Origin: Aeromicrobium stalagmiti
Lineage (GTDB): Bacteria > Actinomycetota > Actinomycetes > Propionibacteriales > Nocardioidaceae
DNA length: 64,000 nt
NCBI RefSeq assembly: GCF_013283745.1
Contig: NZ_JABSTZ010000002.1
Coordinates: 620,001 to 684,000, forward strand
Direction of reading: 5' to 3'
In this document: positions 18,346-32,236 of the stretch, piece after piece
Numbering within the stretch: position 1 is the first letter of the stretch
Layout: the number at the start of each line of letters is the position of its first letter
Translations under genes and position numbers: made by a program
The notes under the pieces: generated by a model
The model's database searches: none
The model's input: the letters and a program-made list of their open reading frames with translations, nothing else
What the model was told of the DNA's origin: nothing

Positions 18346-19307
18346 TCAAGAACCTGCTGAGCGCGGGCGACCTCGACCGCACCGACGCGATCCGCGTCCT
18401 CGACACCGCCGAGGAGCTCCTCGGCGTCGCGAGCCGCCCGATCAAGAAGCTGCCCACGCTGCGCGGGCGCACGGTCGTCAACCTGTTCTTCGAGGACTCG
18501 ACCCGCACGCGCATCTCGTTCGAGGCCGCCGCCAAGAGGCTGAGCGCCGACGTCATCAACTTCTCGGCCAAGGGCTCGAGCGTCTCCAAGGGCGAGAGCC
18601 TCAAGGACACCGCGCTGACCCTGCAGGCCATGGGCGCCGACGCGGTCATCATCCGCCACCACAGCTCGGGGGCACCGCACCGCCTGGCCCAGGCCAAGTG
18701 GACCAAGGGTGCCGTCATCAACGCCGGCGACGGCACGCACGAGCACCCCACGCAGGCGCTGCTCGACGCGTTCACGATGCGCCGTCACCTCGCGCAGGGC
18801 GGCGACGGCAGCCTCGAGGGCAAGAACGTCACGATCGTCGGCGACGTGCTGCACAGCCGGGTCGTCCGCTCCAACGTCCTGCTGCTCCAGACGCTGGGCG
18901 CCAACGTCACGATCGTCGCCCCGCCGACGCTCCTGCCCGTCGGCGTCGACCGCTGGCCGGTCACGACGTCGTACGACCTCGACGCGTCGCTGGAGAAGGC
19001 CGACGCCGTGATGATGCTGCGGGTGCAGGCCGAGCGGATGAACGCGTCGTACTTCCCGAGCGCCCGCGAGTACTCGCGCCGCTACGGCCTCGACACCGCA
19101 CGGCTGAACCGGCTGCCCGATCACGCGATCGTGATGCACCCCGGCCCGATGAACCGCGGCATGGAGATCACCGCCGACGTCGCCGACCACGTCCGGTCGG
19201 TCATCGTCGAGCAGGTCACCAACGGCGTCGCGGTCCGGATGGCCGTCCTCTACCTCCTGCTCGGCGGCGCAGCCGACGACACCAGCACGACAGAAGGAAA
19301 CGCATGA
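18342..19307 (+). CDS. pyrB: Aspartate carbamoyltransferase catalytic subunit
   Basis: Carbamoyl phosphate plus aspartate to carbamoyl aspartate, the first committed step to UMP. 321 residues. The carbamoyl-phosphate motif STRTR is at residues 53-57; the HPTQALLD and the MHPGPMNRG motifs follow. There is no pyrI gene, so regulation is probably only through PyrR and carbamoyl phosphate supply. Overlaps both neighbours by ATGA. Confidence 0.96.
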   Translation: MIKNLLSAGDLDRTDAIRVLDTAEELLGVASRPIKKLPTLRGRTVVNLFFEDSTRTRISFEAAAKRLSADVINFSAKGSSVSKGESLKDTALTLQAMGADAVIIRHHSSGAPHRLAQAKWTKGAVINAGDGTHEHPTQALLDAFTMRRHLAQGGDGSLEGKNVTIVGDVLHSRVVRSNVLLLQTLGANVTIVAPPTLLPVGVDRWPVTTSYDLDASLEKADAVMMLRVQAERMNASYFPSAREYSRRYGLDTARLNRLPDHAIVMHPGPMNRGMEITADVADHVRSVIVEQVTNGVAVRMAVLYLLLGGAADDTSTTEGNA

Positions 19308-20632
19308 CCGACTACCTGATCCTCGGGGCCGACGTGCTCGGCAACGGCCCGACGGACCTCGTGCTCCGCGACGGCGTGATCGCCTCGCTCGGCGCCGACA
19401 CCGCCGCACCGCGCGACGGGGTCGAGCTGGTGACGATCGACGCCACCGGGCTCGTCGCCCTGCCGGGGCTCGTCGACCTGCACACCCACGTCCGCGAGCC
19501 GGGCCGTGAGGACGCCGAGACGGTCCTCACCGGGTCGCAGGCGGCCGCGCGCGGCGGCTTCACCTGCGTGCACGCGATGGCCAACACCGAGCCGGTCGCC
19601 GACACCGCCGGCGTCGTCGAGCAGGTCTGGCGCCTGGGCCGCGAGGGCGGCTACTGCGACGTCCAGCCGGTCGGCGCGGTCACGGTCGGTCTCCAGGGCA
19701 CGCAGCTCGCCGAGCTCGGCGCGATGGCCGACTCCGCCGCAGGGGTCAAGGTGTTCTCCGACGACGGCAAGTGCGTGTCCGACGCGGTCGTCATGAGGCG
19801 AGCCCTGGAGTACGTCAAGGCGTTCGACGGCGTCATCGCCCAGCACGCCCAGGAGCCCCGCCTCACCGAGGGGGCCCAGATGAACGAGGGCCCATTGTCG
19901 GGCGAGCTCGGCCTCACCGGCTGGCCGGCCGTCGCCGAGGAGGCGATCATCGCCCGTGACGTCCTGCTCGCCGAGCACGTCGGCTCGCGGCTGCACGTGT
20001 GCCACCTGTCGACGCGCGGATCGGTCGAGATCATCCGCTGGGCCAAGAGCCGCGGCATCGACGTCACGGCCGAGGTCACCCCGCACCACCTGCTGCTCAA
20101 CGATGACCTCGTGCGCAGCTACGACCCGATCTACAAGGTCAACCCGCCGCTGCGCTCGGCCGACGACGTCGAGGCGGTCCGCGAGGGTCTCGCCGACGGC
20201 ACGATCGACATCGTCGCGACCGACCACGCCCCGCACCCCATGGAGGACAAGGAGTGCGAGTGGTCCGCCGCGGCCTTCGGCATGCTGGGTCTGGAGACGG
20301 CGCTCTCGGTCGTCCAGCAGACGATGGTCGACACCGGACGCCTCACGTGGGAGCAGGTGGCCCGCGCGATGTCGAGCAAGCCCGCCGAGATCGGCCGCGT
20401 CGCCAACCAGGGCCGCCCGATCGCCGTCGGCGAGCCGGCCAACATCGTCCTCGTCGACCCGTCCGCCACCCGGACGATCGACCCCCGCGACACGGCCTCG
20501 CTGTCGCGCAACAACCCGTACGCCGGACTCACCCTGCCCGGAGAGGTCGTCGCGACCTTCCTGCGCGGCAGGGCGACCGTCCGTGACCGTGCACTCGTGA
20601 CCCCGCTGGTGGAAGGACAGGTGACCGCATGA
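19304..20632 (+). CDS. pyrC: Dihydroorotase
   Basis: Zinc amidohydrolase that closes carbamoyl aspartate to dihydroorotate. 442 residues, the long class I type. Metal ligands His60 and His62 ([10 protein letters not shown]), [12 protein letters not shown] in the carboxylysine-region equivalent, later His residues in [10 protein letters not shown] and the Asp in [12 protein letters not shown]. Start ATG 19304 overlaps pyrB; the frame is open far upstream but that is a shadow of pyrB. Stop overlaps carA. Confidence 0.95.
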   Translation: MTDYLILGADVLGNGPTDLVLRDGVIASLGADTAAPRDGVELVTIDATGLVALPGLVDLHTHVREPGREDAETVLTGSQAAARGGFTCVHAMANTEPVADTAGVVEQVWRLGREGGYCDVQPVGAVTVGLQGTQLAELGAMADSAAGVKVFSDDGKCVSDAVVMRRALEYVKAFDGVIAQHAQEPRLTEGAQMNEGPLSGELGLTGWPAVAEEAIIARDVLLAEHVGSRLHVCHLSTRGSVEIIRWAKSRGIDVTAEVTPHHLLLNDDLVRSYDPIYKVNPPLRSADDVEAVREGLADGTIDIVATDHAPHPMEDKECEWSAAAFGMLGLETALSVVQQTMVDTGRLTWEQVARAMSSKPAEIGRVANQGRPIAVGEPANIVLVDPSATRTIDPRDTASLSRNNPYAGLTLPGEVVATFLRGRATVRDRALVTPLVEGQVTA

Positions 20633-21752
20633 CCGCCACGACCGAGGCGATCCTCGTCCTGGAGGACGGCCGCGTGTTCCGCGGCGAGTCCTACGGTGCC
20701 GTGGGCGAGACGATCGGCGAGATCGTGTTCTCCACCGGCATGACCGGCTACCAGGAGACCCTGACCGATCCGTCCTACAAGGGGCAGATCGTCGCCATGA
20801 CCGCCCCGCACATCGGCAACACCGGCGTCAACGACGAGGATTTTGAGTCCCGCCGCATCTGGGTCGACGGCTACGTCGTGCGCGACCCCGCCCGGGTCCG
20901 GTCCAGCTGGCGGTCCAGCCAGACGCTCGACGCGGAGCTGGAGGCGCAGGGGGTCGTGGGCATCTCCGGGATCGACACCCGCGCGCTCACGCGTCACCTG
21001 CGCGAGCGCGGCTCGATGCGCGGCGGCATCAGCTCGGCCTCGACCGACGTGGCCGCGCTGCTGGCCAGGGTCACCGAGGCCCCGCAGATGAAGGGCGCCA
21101 GCTTCCTCGCCGACGTGACGACCGAGCAGACGTACGTCGTGCCGGCCGTGGGGGAGAAGCGGTTCACCGTCGCGGCGATCGACCTGGGCATCAAGGGCAT
21201 GACCCCGCGCCGCATGGCCGAGCGCGGCATCGAGGTGCACGTCATGCCGGCCACGGCGACGTACGACGAGATCGCCGCGATCGGGCCCGACGGCGTGTTC
21301 ATGTCGAACGGCCCGGGTGACCCGGCGACCGCCGACCACGCGGTCGCGACGCTCAAGCAGGTGCTCGCGGCACGCACGCCCTACTTCGGCATCTGCCTGG
21401 GCAACCAGGTCTTCGGCCGGGCGCTCGACCGCGGCACCTACAAGCTGGTCTACGGCCACCGCGGCATCAACCAGCCCGTGCAGGACCTCACGACCGGCAA
21501 GGTCGAGATCACGGCCCACAACCACGGCTTCGCGGTCGACGCCCCGCTGACAGGGACGTTCGAGACGCCGTACGGTCCCGGCCGCGTCACCCACGTGTGC
21601 CTCAACGACGACGTGGTGGAGGGGCTCGCGCTCCTCGACCAGCCGGCGTTCAGCGTCCAGTACCACCCCGAGGCAGCGGCCGGCCCGCACGACGCGGCCT
21701 ATCTCTTCGACCGGTTCGTCGACCTCATGAGCGCAGAAAAGGCAGGTGTCTG

Positions 21753-21753
<1 letters not shown>
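20629..21753 (+). CDS. carA: Carbamoyl-phosphate synthase small (glutaminase) subunit
   Basis: Hydrolyses glutamine and passes ammonia to CarB. 374 residues: N-terminal CPSase domain ([14 protein letters not shown] onwards) and a class I amidotransferase domain with nucleophile Cys256 in [13 protein letters not shown] and the catalytic His in [12 protein letters not shown]. Overlaps pyrC (ATGA) and carB (TGATG). Confidence 0.96.
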
Positions 21754-25078
<3,325 letters not shown>

Positions 25079-25079
<1 letters not shown>

Positions 25080-25894
25080 TGTCCTTCGGCTCGCGTGCAC
25101 GGGTCGCGATGCAGGCCTATGGTCCGGCCTGCATCGGGATCGATCCGCACCCCTCGCTGCTGGAGCAGTGGGGTCTCGAGGACGACATCGAGGGCCTCGA
25201 CCGGTTCGCGTCGATCTGCGTCGAGGCCTTCGCCGGCCAGGTCGCGTTCGTCAAGCCCCAGTCGGCGTTCTTCGAGCGGTTCGGCGCCAGGGGAGTGGTG
25301 GTGCTCGAGCGCACGATCGAGGACCTGCGCCACACCGGCTCGCTGGTCGTGCTCGACGTCAAGCGCGGTGACATCGGCTCGACCGCGCAGGCCTATGCCG
25401 ACGCCTACCTCGACGACGACGCGCCGATGGCGGCCGACGCCATCACGGTCAGCCCGTTCCTCGGCTTCGGCTCGCTCGCCCCGTTCTTCGACGTGGCCGA
25501 GAAGAACGACGCCGGCGTGTTCGTGCTGGCGCTGACCTCCAACCCCGAGGGCCCCGAGGTGCAGCACGCCAGGAACGGTGACCGCACCGTCGCCGGAGGC
25601 GTCCTCGCGCAGCTCGCCGAGCTCAACGCGGGCGCGACGCCCATGGGGTCCTACGGCGCCGTCGTCGGCGCGACGATCGGCGACGCGACTGAGGACCTCG
25701 CGATCAACGGCCCGCTCCTAGTGCCCGGCTTCGGTGCCCAGGGCGGCACGGTCGACGACGTGCGGCGGCTGTTCGGCGGCGTGATCGACAACGTCATCCC
25801 GTCGACGTCGCGGGGCGTGCTTGCCGCAGGCCCGGATGTGCAGGCGCTCCGCGATTCTGCGGCTCGGGTCAACGCCGAACTTGTAGGGTCGTAG
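25079..25894 (+). CDS. pyrF: Orotidine 5'-phosphate decarboxylase (mycobacterial-type PyrF)
   Basis: Final step to UMP. 271 residues from ATG 25079 (TGATG overlap with carB). The catalytic motif is VLDVKRGDIGSTA, with Lys95. Its length and overall pattern (CIGIDPHPSLLEQWGL, AITVSPFLGFGSL) fit the subfamily 2 enzyme of actinobacteria and deltaproteobacteria rather than the shorter E. coli type. The pyrD gene, which in several actinobacteria lies between carB and pyrF, is not here. Confidence 0.95.
25884..25889 (+). promoter_or_regulatory. Possible -10 box for the lipoprotein gene
   Basis: TAGGGT at the very end of pyrF. A transcript starting near 25896 would include a good Shine-Dalgarno (GAGGAGG, 25916-25922) before ATG 25930. 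Confidence 0.35.
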
Positions 25895-25929
25895 GGCCCG
25901 GTCATGACCGCCCGTCGAGGAGGCACTGC

Positions 25930-26361
25930 ATGAAGACGATCGCCGCTCTCGTGGCCACGACCGTCGTCGCGGCCGCCACGCTGGCCGGCTGCGGCGGGGA
26001 CAGCGAGTACTGCGCGGCGGTCAAGAAGGACCAGTCCACGCTGGAGTCGTTCGGCCAGAAGCGCACCGACGCCGCGTTCGCGGGCTACCGCAGCGCCACG
26101 CGTACGATCGCCAAGCTCGCCCCCACGACGATCCGCAAGGACTGGACGGCCCTGTCGACGGCGATCGCCGACGTGCAGGCGGCCCAGAAGGCGGCGGGCC
26201 TCAAGCTGGAGGACGTCTCGGTCGACGCCGTCGCGCAGCTCACGCCCGAGCAGGGCGAGAGCCTCAACAGCTCCTACACCGCGTTCAACTCCGCCGTGTC
26301 GAAGCACGGCAAGCGGGTCGCCGCCGACGTGAAGTCCGAGTGCAGCGTGACCCTGCAATGA
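25930..26361 (+). CDS. Small secreted lipoprotein, unknown function
   Basis: 143 residues. A lipoprotein signal peptide is clear: MKT, a hydrophobic stretch, and the lipobox LAGC with the acylated Cys at residue 21. The mature part is helical and Ala/Lys-rich with two further cysteines (YCAAVKKD and the C-terminal ECSVTLQ) that could form a disulphide. A strong ribosome-binding site GAGGAGG sits eight bases before the ATG. No family was recognised. It lies between pyrF and mihF but need not be related to either. Confidence 0.75.
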   Translation: MKTIAALVATTVVAAATLAGCGGDSEYCAAVKKDQSTLESFGQKRTDAAFAGYRSATRTIAKLAPTTIRKDWTALSTAIADVQAAQKAAGLKLEDVSVDAVAQLTPEQGESLNSSYTAFNSAVSKHGKRVAADVKSECSVTLQ

Positions 26362-26392
26362 TGAACCGCACGGATCAAGAGAGGTGACACCA

Positions 26393-26731
26393 GTGGCACT
26401 CCCGATACTGACGCCCGAACAGCGCAAGGCGGCGCTGGAGAAGGCCGCCATGGCCCGGCAGCTGCGTGCCGAGGTCAAGACCCGGCTCAAGAGCTCGCGC
26501 GCGAGCCTCACCGAGGTCATCGCGGAGTCGAAGGCCAACGAGGTCATCGCCAAGCTCAAGGTCATCGACCTGCTCCAGGCCATGCCCGGGGTGGGCAAGG
26601 TGCGTGCGCAGGAGATCATGCAGCGCATCGGCATCGCCGACAGCCGGCGCCTCCGCGGCCTCGGTGCCAACCAGATCAAGGCTCTCCTCGCCGAGTTCGC
26701 CGACCGGTCAGACCGTTCTGGCCGTGCCTGA
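26393..26731 (+). CDS. mihF: Integration host factor, actinobacterial type (mIHF)
   Basis: Nucleoid-associated DNA-bending protein specific to actinobacteria and unrelated to HU/IHF of proteobacteria. 112 residues from GTG 26393, chosen over a GTG nine bases earlier because it gives the canonical start [18 protein letters not shown] and is eight bases from GAGAGG. The DNA-binding segment [22 protein letters not shown] (helix-turn-helix-like) and [15 protein letters not shown] are as in mycobacterial mIHF. It overlaps gmk by eight bases, the usual actinobacterial mihF-gmk-rpoZ order. Confidence 0.93.
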   Translation: MALPILTPEQRKAALEKAAMARQLRAEVKTRLKSSRASLTEVIAESKANEVIAKLKVIDLLQAMPGVGKVRAQEIMQRIGIADSRRLRGLGANQIKALLAEFADRSDRSGRA

Positions 26732-27317
26732 CGCGGCAGCGCCCGGCCGGTCACGACTCGTCGTGCTCGCCGGTCCGACGGCCGTCGGCAAGGGAACCGT
26801 CGCCGCGTGCGTCCGCCGTGAGCACCCGGACATCTGGATCTCCGTCTCGGTCACGACCCGCCCCGCCCGACCCGGCGAGGTCGACGGCGTCCACTACCAC
26901 TTCATCTCCGACGACGAGTTCGAGCGGCTGGTCGCCGAGGATGGACTGCTCGAGTGGGCCGTCGTGCACAGCGCGGCCCGCTACGGCACGCCGCGCGCGC
27001 CGGTCGAGGAGCATCTCGCCGCCGGCACCCCGGCCCTGCTGGAGATCGACCTGCAGGGGGCCCGGCAGGTGCGCGAGCGCATGCCGGAGGCCCTCATGTG
27101 CTTCCTGAAGCCGCCCAGCTTCGAGGAGCTCGAACGGCGGCTCGTCGGTCGCGGCACCGAGGGCCCGGAGGAGCGCGAACGCCGTCTGGCGACCGCCCGG
27201 ATCGAGCTGGCGGCCGAGTCGGAGTTCGACGTGACGATCGTCAACACCGATGTCGAGACCGCCTGTGAAGAATTGGTAGACTTGTTCAGATCCGGCACCA
27301 GTCGGGTACCTTCCTAA
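26724..27317 (+). CDS. gmk: Guanylate kinase
   Basis: GMP to GDP with ATP. 197 residues from GTG 26724. The P-loop GPTAVGKGT is at residues 17-25; [21 protein letters not shown] is the GMP-binding region. The GTG overlaps the end of mihF by eight bases and has no separate ribosome-binding site, so translation is probably coupled. Earlier in-frame starts would overlap mihF far more. Confidence 0.95.
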   Translation: MPDAAAPGRSRLVVLAGPTAVGKGTVAACVRREHPDIWISVSVTTRPARPGEVDGVHYHFISDDEFERLVAEDGLLEWAVVHSAARYGTPRAPVEEHLAAGTPALLEIDLQGARQVRERMPEALMCFLKPPSFEELERRLVGRGTEGPEERERRLATARIELAAESEFDVTIVNTDVETACEELVDLFRSGTSRVPS

Positions 27318-27335
27318 ACTTTTCTGTGAGGCTTT

Positions 27336-27629
27336 GTGTCCACGACACGTTCCACTGCCATCGGCATCACCAACCCGCCCCTCGACGACCTGCTCGAGAA
27401 GGCGGACAGCAAGTACAAGCTCGTCCTCTACAGCGCCAAGCGCGCTCGCCAGATCAACGCCTACTACTCGCAGCTCGGCGAGGGCCTGCTCGAGTACGTC
27501 GGACCGCTCCTGGAGACGGGCGTCCAGGAGAAGCCGCTGTCGATCGCGCTGCGCGAGATCAACGCCGACCTCCTGACCGTCGAGGACATCGACCCCGAGG
27601 CCGAAGCAGCAGCTGCCGAGAAGGCCTGA
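27336..27629 (+). CDS. rpoZ: RNA polymerase omega subunit
   Basis: Small subunit that helps assemble beta'. 97 residues from GTG 27336, preceded by GTGAGG. Typical actinobacterial sequence: [34 protein letters not shown], ending in an Ala/Glu-rich tail. Lies between gmk and coaBC as usual in Gram-positives. Confidence 0.95.
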   Translation: MSTTRSTAIGITNPPLDDLLEKADSKYKLVLYSAKRARQINAYYSQLGEGLLEYVGPLLETGVQEKPLSIALREINADLLTVEDIDPEAEAAAAEKA

Positions 27630-27654
27630 CACCTCCGTGCCGGAGGCCAACGAC

Positions 27655-28857
27655 ATGGCTGAAGTGGTCCTGGGCGTCGCAGGTGGCATCGCCTCCTACA
27701 AGGCGGCCGAGCTCCTGCGCCTCTTCACCGAGTCAGGACACAGCGTCCGCGTCGTGCCGACCGAGTCGTCGCTGCACTTCGTGGGCGCTGCCACGTGGGA
27801 GGCCCTCAGCGGCAAGCCCGTCCAGGTCGGCGTGTTCGAGCACGTCGACGAGGTGGCCCACGTCCGCATCGGTCAGGGCGCCGACCTCGTGCTGGTGGCT
27901 CCTGCGACGGCCAACATCCTGGCCAAGGCCGCCCACGGCCTCGCCGACGACCTGCTGACCAACACGTTGCTCACGGCACGTTGTCCGGTCATGTTCGCGC
28001 CCGCGATGCACACCGAGATGTGGGAGAACGCCGCGACCCAGGCCAACGTCGCGACGCTGCGGGCCCGCGGCCACGTGGTGATCGAGCCCGCGGTCGGTCG
28101 TCTCACCGGTGTCGACACCGGCAAGGGGCGCCTGCCGGCGCCGGCCGAGATCTTCGCCGCAGCGCTCGACGTCCTCGCCGGGCGCGCGCAGGACCTGGCC
28201 GGCCGGCACGTCGTCGTCTCGGCCGGCGGCACGCGTGAGTTCCTCGACCCGGTCCGCTACCTCGGCAACCGATCGTCGGGCCGTCAGGGCTTCGCGCTCG
28301 CCGCGGCCGCCGTGTCGCGGGGCGCCCGTGTGACCGTCGTGGCGGCCAACGTCAGCCTGCCGCGGCCTGCCGGCGTCGACGTCGTCGACGTGGTGAGCAC
28401 CGAGGAGCTGCGCCAGCAGGTGCATCGTGCGGCGGCCGACGCCGACGCGGTCGTGATGGCTGCCGCACCGGCCGACTTCCGCCCGGCCGACGTCGTCGGC
28501 GCCAAGATCAAGAAGACCGCCGACGGGGTCGCACCCGAGATCCGGCTGGTCGAGAATCCCGACATCCTGGTCGAGCTCGTCACGGCCCGCACCAGCAAGC
28601 GTCCCGTCATCGTGGGCTTCGCAGCCGAGACCGGCGACGCCTCGGCGAGCGTCATCGAGCACGCTCGCGCCAAGCTGGCCCGCAAGGGCTGCGACCTGCT
28701 CGTCGTCAACGACGTCAGCGGCGGTCAGGTCTTCGGCCAGGACGACAACGAGGCTGTCCTGCTCGGTGCCGACGGGTCGGTCGAGCAGTTCCCGAGAGGG
28801 CCCAAGGGCGAGCTCGCCCACCAGATCTGGGATGCCGTCGTCCATCGCTTGGACTGA
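27655..28857 (+). CDS. coaBC: Bifunctional phosphopantothenoylcysteine decarboxylase / phosphopantothenate-cysteine ligase
   Basis: Two successive steps of coenzyme A synthesis. 400 residues from ATG 27655, chosen over GTG 27637 because GGAGG lies eight bases upstream. The N-terminal CoaC flavoprotein domain (about 1-175) opens with [18 protein letters not shown] and has the [12 protein letters not shown] motif; the C-terminal CoaB domain begins near residue 180 ([19 protein letters not shown]) with [10 protein letters not shown] and the KIKK signature. Confidence 0.95.
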   Translation: MAEVVLGVAGGIASYKAAELLRLFTESGHSVRVVPTESSLHFVGAATWEALSGKPVQVGVFEHVDEVAHVRIGQGADLVLVAPATANILAKAAHGLADDLLTNTLLTARCPVMFAPAMHTEMWENAATQANVATLRARGHVVIEPAVGRLTGVDTGKGRLPAPAEIFAAALDVLAGRAQDLAGRHVVVSAGGTREFLDPVRYLGNRSSGRQGFALAAAAVSRGARVTVVAANVSLPRPAGVDVVDVVSTEELRQQVHRAAADADAVVMAAAPADFRPADVVGAKIKKTADGVAPEIRLVENPDILVELVTARTSKRPVIVGFAAETGDASASVIEHARAKLARKGCDLLVVNDVSGGQVFGQDDNEAVLLGADGSVEQFPRGPKGELAHQIWDAVVHRLD

Positions 28858-28883
28858 GCGAAACCACAGGGCATCTCGCTCGT

Positions 28884-28889
28884 TACACT
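28884..28889 (+). promoter_or_regulatory. Predicted -10 box of metK
   Basis: TACACT, giving a 5' leader of about 23 nt with CAGGAGA before the GTG start. The gap is too short for a SAM riboswitch and none is seen. Confidence 0.45.
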
Positions 28890-28918
28890 TCCGTACAGTC
28901 ATCAACCCAGGAGACAAT

Positions 28919-30106
28919 GTGAGCCGCTTGTTCACGTCCGAGTCCGTCACTGAGGGACACCCGGACAAGATCGCCGACCAGATCAGCGACAGCATCCTCG
29001 ATGCCCTGCTGGCCGAGGACCCCAAGAGCCGCGTCGCGGCTGAGACCTTCGTGACGACCGGCATGGTGCTGGTCGGTGGCGAGGTCACCACGCAGGCGTA
29101 CGTCGACATCGCTCGCATCGCCCGTGACCGGGTGCTCGAGATCGGCTACGACTCCTCCACCAAGGGCTTCGACGGGGAGTCCTGCGCCGTGCAGGTCACC
29201 CTCGACGCGCAGAGCCCCGACATCGCGCAGGGCGTCGACAACGCGGAGGAGGCCCGCGTCGGCGGCGCCACCGACCCGCTCGACCTCCAGGGTGCCGGCG
29301 ACCAGGGCCTGATGTTCGGCTTCGCGGTCGACGAGACGCCCGAGCTCATGCCGCTGCCGATCACGATCGCGCACCGTCTGGCCGAGCAGCTGACCGCGGT
29401 GCGCAAGGACGGCACGCTGCCGTACCTGCGTCCTGACGGCAAGACCCAGGTCACCATCGAGTACGACGATGACGACAAGCCCGTCCGGGTCGAGGCCATC
29501 GTGCTGTCCACGCAGCACGAGGAGGGCATCGACCTGGAGTCGCAGCTCGCCGTCGACATCAAGAAGCACGTCATCGACGCGGTGCTCGCGCAGTACGACA
29601 TCGACTCCTCGGACTACCGCCTGCACATCAACCCGACGGGCAAGTTCGTCATCGGTGGCCCCATGGGCGATGCGGGCCTGACCGGCCGCAAGATCATCGT
29701 CGACACCTACGGCGGCTACGCGCGCCACGGTGGCGGCGCCTTCTCGGGCAAGGACCCGAGCAAGGTCGACCGCTCGGCCGCCTACGCGATGCGGTGGGTC
29801 GCCAAGACGATCGTCGCGTCCGGCCTGGCCACCAAGGCCGAGGTCCAGGTCGCCTACGCGATCGGCGTCTCGAAGCCGGTCGGCTTCTACGTCGACACCT
29901 ACGGCACGGAGACCGTGCCGGTCGACAAGATCCGTGAGGCCGTCCTCGAGGTCTTCGACCTGCGCCCCGGCGCGATCGTCCGCGACCTCGACCTGCTGCG
30001 TCCGATCTACGCGCAGACCGCCGCCTACGGCCACTTCGGCCGTGAGGGGCTGCCGTGGGAGGACACGAGCCGCGCCGACGCGCTGCGTGCCGCTGCCGGC
30101 GCCTGA
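28919..30106 (+). CDS. metK: S-adenosylmethionine synthetase
   Basis: ATP plus methionine to S-adenosylmethionine. 395 residues from GTG 28919, with AGGAGA five bases upstream. Motifs: [14 protein letters not shown] at the N-terminus and [19 protein letters not shown] near residue 273. The frame stays open upstream, but that stretch shadows the end of coaBC and lacks a ribosome-binding site. Followed by a strong hairpin terminator. Confidence 0.97.
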   Translation: MSRLFTSESVTEGHPDKIADQISDSILDALLAEDPKSRVAAETFVTTGMVLVGGEVTTQAYVDIARIARDRVLEIGYDSSTKGFDGESCAVQVTLDAQSPDIAQGVDNAEEARVGGATDPLDLQGAGDQGLMFGFAVDETPELMPLPITIAHRLAEQLTAVRKDGTLPYLRPDGKTQVTIEYDDDDKPVRVEAIVLSTQHEEGIDLESQLAVDIKKHVIDAVLAQYDIDSSDYRLHINPTGKFVIGGPMGDAGLTGRKIIVDTYGGYARHGGGAFSGKDPSKVDRSAAYAMRWVAKTIVASGLATKAEVQVAYAIGVSKPVGFYVDTYGTETVPVDKIREAVLEVFDLRPGAIVRDLDLLRPIYAQTAAYGHFGREGLPWEDTSRADALRAAAGA

Positions 30107-30121
30107 CGCATCCCGCACCAA

Positions 30122-30155
30122 CACGACGGCCCCCGCCTCGGCGGGGGCCGTCGTG
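30122..30155 (+). terminator. Strong hairpin terminator after metK
   Basis: Perfect 16-bp inverted repeat: CACGACGGCCCCCGCC at 30122-30137 and its complement at 30140-30155, with a two-base gap. There is no T-run after it, as is common for actinobacterial terminators. It lies 15 bases after the metK stop and before the priA promoter. Confidence 0.85.
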
Positions 30156-30190
30156 CGTCTGCGGGCCGTCAGCCTGTGGGTGGCGGCTGG

Positions 30191-30196
30191 TAGAAC
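30191..30196 (+). promoter_or_regulatory. Predicted -10 box, leaderless priA transcript
   Basis: TAGAAC followed by six bases and the priA GTG at 30203; no Shine-Dalgarno present. Confidence 0.5.
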
Positions 30197-30202
30197 AGCA
30201 CA

Positions 30203-32194
30203 GTGAGCGATCAGCAGGACGACCCGGAGCAGCTCACGCTGGTGCCGTCGCCGGCGCCCCGCCGACGGGCCCCGCGGGCGAGGCCGACGCCCGAGGTCGC
30301 CGCCGAGCTCCCGGTTGCACGGGTCGTCGTCGACTCCGGCCTGGTGCACCTCGACAAGCCGTTCGACTATGCGGTCACGCAGGACCTCGACGAGCTGGTC
30401 GTCCCGGGGTGCCGGGTCAAGGTGCGCTTCGCCGGTCGTCTGGTCGACGGCTTCGTGGTCGATCGCCTGGCGGCCACCGAGCACGGAGGACGACTGGCTC
30501 CCGTTGCCAAGGTGGTCTCGTCCGAGGTCGCCCTGACGCCGGAGGTCATGGCCCTCGCCCGTCAGGTCGCCGACCGCTATGCCGGGTCGCTGGGCGACGT
30601 GCTACGACTCGCGATCCCGCCACGGCACGCCGCCGCCGAGAAGGCAGCGCGGCTGGTCCCGCCCGAGGGCCTTCCTGAGGGCGGTGACGAGGCGTGGGCC
30701 GACTATGAGCGCGGTGCCGCCCTCGTCGCGGCCCTGCGGGCGGGGGAGAGCCCCCGGGTCTGGTGGTCCGCGGTCCCCGGCGACGATCCGGCCCTCAGCG
30801 TGGCCCAGGCCGTGCTCGCGACCCTCGCGTCCGGTCGCGGGGCGATCGTCTGCGTGCCCGACGTGCGCGACGTGGCCCGCTGGGACGAGGTGTTCAGCGC
30901 CGTGCTGGGCGACGGCCGGCACGTGGTCCTCACCGCGGCCCAGAAGCCGGCCGCCCGCTACCGCGCCTTCTTGGCAGCCGCACGCGGCGACGTGCGCGTC
31001 GTGCTCGGCACCCGGGCGGCTGCCTTCGCCCCGGTGGCCGATCTCGGCCTCGTGGCGATGTGGGACGAGGGCGACGACCTCTACGCCGAGCCGCGCGCTC
31101 CTTATCCCCACACGCGTGAGGTCATGCTGCTGCGCGCGTCGGCCGGCGCCGCGCTGCTGGTCGGCGGCTACGCCCGCACCGCCGAGGGGCAGTCGCTGGT
31201 CGAGAGCGGCTGGTGCACCGAGGTCGTCGCCGACCGTCAGACCCGGCGCACGGCCTGGCCGCAGCTGCTGGTGACCGACGGGGTGGCAGCCGGGTCTGCC
31301 CCCGTGCGCCTGCCGGGCGAGGTCTTCGCGGCGATCAGGCGCACGACGGGTCCCGTGCTCATCCAGGTGCCACGACGCGGCTACCGCGAGTCGCTCGCGT
31401 GCCAGCAGTGCCGCCAGCCGGCCCGGTGCGAGGCGTGCCAGGGCCCCCTCGTCCAGCGCGCCGCCGGCTCGACGGTCGTCTGCCGCTGGTGCTCGCTCGA
31501 GCACCCCCACTGGCGGTGCTCGCACTGCCAGGGCACCCGGCTGCGCTCGCCCGTGGTGGGCGCCCTGCGCACGGCCGAGGAGTACGCCCGGGCGTTCCCC
31601 GGTGTCGAGGTCGTGACGTCGGGTGGTGCCACCGTCCTCGACACGGTGCCGCCGGGTCGGGTCATCGTGCTGTCGACCCCCGGGGCGGAGCCCCACGTCG
31701 AGGGCGGCTATGACCTGGTCGTGCTGATGGACACCTGGCTCATGCTGGCGCGCGACGACGTCCGGGTCGAGGAGGAGTCGCACCGGCGCTGGTTCAACGC
31801 GCTCGCGCTGGCTGCGCCCGGTGCTTCGGCGGTCGCGGTGGGCGAGACCGCGCAGCTGCAGGCCCTCGTCCGCGCCGACCCGACCGGCTTCGCGGTGCGC
31901 GAGCTCGCGGCGCGGGCCGAGACGCATCTGCCGCCGACCGCGCGGCTGGCGGCGATCGATGCGCCCGACGACGTCCTGGCCGAGCTCGCCGCCCGACCGT
32001 GGACGCCCCACACCGAGGTGCTCGGCCCGGTCCCGGTCGATCCACGCGTCCCCGACGGCGACCAGCGACTCATCCTGCGGTCACCCCGCCGCGAGGGCGC
32101 GGCGCTCGCGGCAGCGCTCAAGGCCTACGCGGCCGAGCGCAGTGCGGCCAAGCTGTCGCTGCCGCGCATCCAGGTCGACCCCTCCTCGTTCTGA
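30203..32194 (+). CDS. priA: Primosomal protein N' (PriA), helicase-motif-deficient actinobacterial form
   Basis: Replication-restart protein of 663 residues. The N-terminal DNA-binding domain (VARVVVDSGLVHLDKPFDYAV) and the cysteine-rich zinc region are intact (C400 onwards: CQQCRQPARCEAC, then CRWC and CSHC). The Walker A region, where active PriA has GSGKT, reads VWWSAVPGDDPALSVA, and the DEEH box reads DEGDD. This loss of ATPase motifs is typical of actinobacterial PriA, which is therefore presumed to lack helicase activity. It begins a priA-fmt-rsmB cluster also seen in other bacteria. Confidence 0.92.
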   Translation: MSDQQDDPEQLTLVPSPAPRRRAPRARPTPEVAAELPVARVVVDSGLVHLDKPFDYAVTQDLDELVVPGCRVKVRFAGRLVDGFVVDRLAATEHGGRLAPVAKVVSSEVALTPEVMALARQVADRYAGSLGDVLRLAIPPRHAAAEKAARLVPPEGLPEGGDEAWADYERGAALVAALRAGESPRVWWSAVPGDDPALSVAQAVLATLASGRGAIVCVPDVRDVARWDEVFSAVLGDGRHVVLTAAQKPAARYRAFLAAARGDVRVVLGTRAAAFAPVADLGLVAMWDEGDDLYAEPRAPYPHTREVMLLRASAGAALLVGGYARTAEGQSLVESGWCTEVVADRQTRRTAWPQLLVTDGVAAGSAPVRLPGEVFAAIRRTTGPVLIQVPRRGYRESLACQQCRQPARCEACQGPLVQRAAGSTVVCRWCSLEHPHWRCSHCQGTRLRSPVVGALRTAEEYARAFPGVEVVTSGGATVLDTVPPGRVIVLSTPGAEPHVEGGYDLVVLMDTWLMLARDDVRVEEESHRRWFNALALAAPGASAVAVGETAQLQALVRADPTGFAVRELAARAETHLPPTARLAAIDAPDDVLAELAARPWTPHTEVLGPVPVDPRVPDGDQRLILRSPRREGAALAAALKAYAAERSAAKLSLPRIQVDPSSF

Positions 32195-32223
32195 CCACCC
32201 CGGGCCGGGTGCGGGCCACGGCC

Positions 32224-32229
32224 TAGACT
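32224..32229 (+). promoter_or_regulatory. Predicted -10 box, leaderless fmt transcript
   Basis: TAGACT. It is only one base from GTG 32231 but seven from GTG 32237. The seven-base spacing, shared with the other promoters here, supports 32237 as the start. Confidence 0.55.
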
Positions 32230-32236
32230 CGTGGCC

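Noticed and set aside
28858-28918. SAM riboswitch before metK
   Set aside because: The gap is 61 bases and none of the SAM aptamer motifs are present.
30122-30155. metK hairpin as a member of the intergenic repeat families
   Set aside because: It is a simple two-arm hairpin with no sequence in common with families 1-3 and no third copy.
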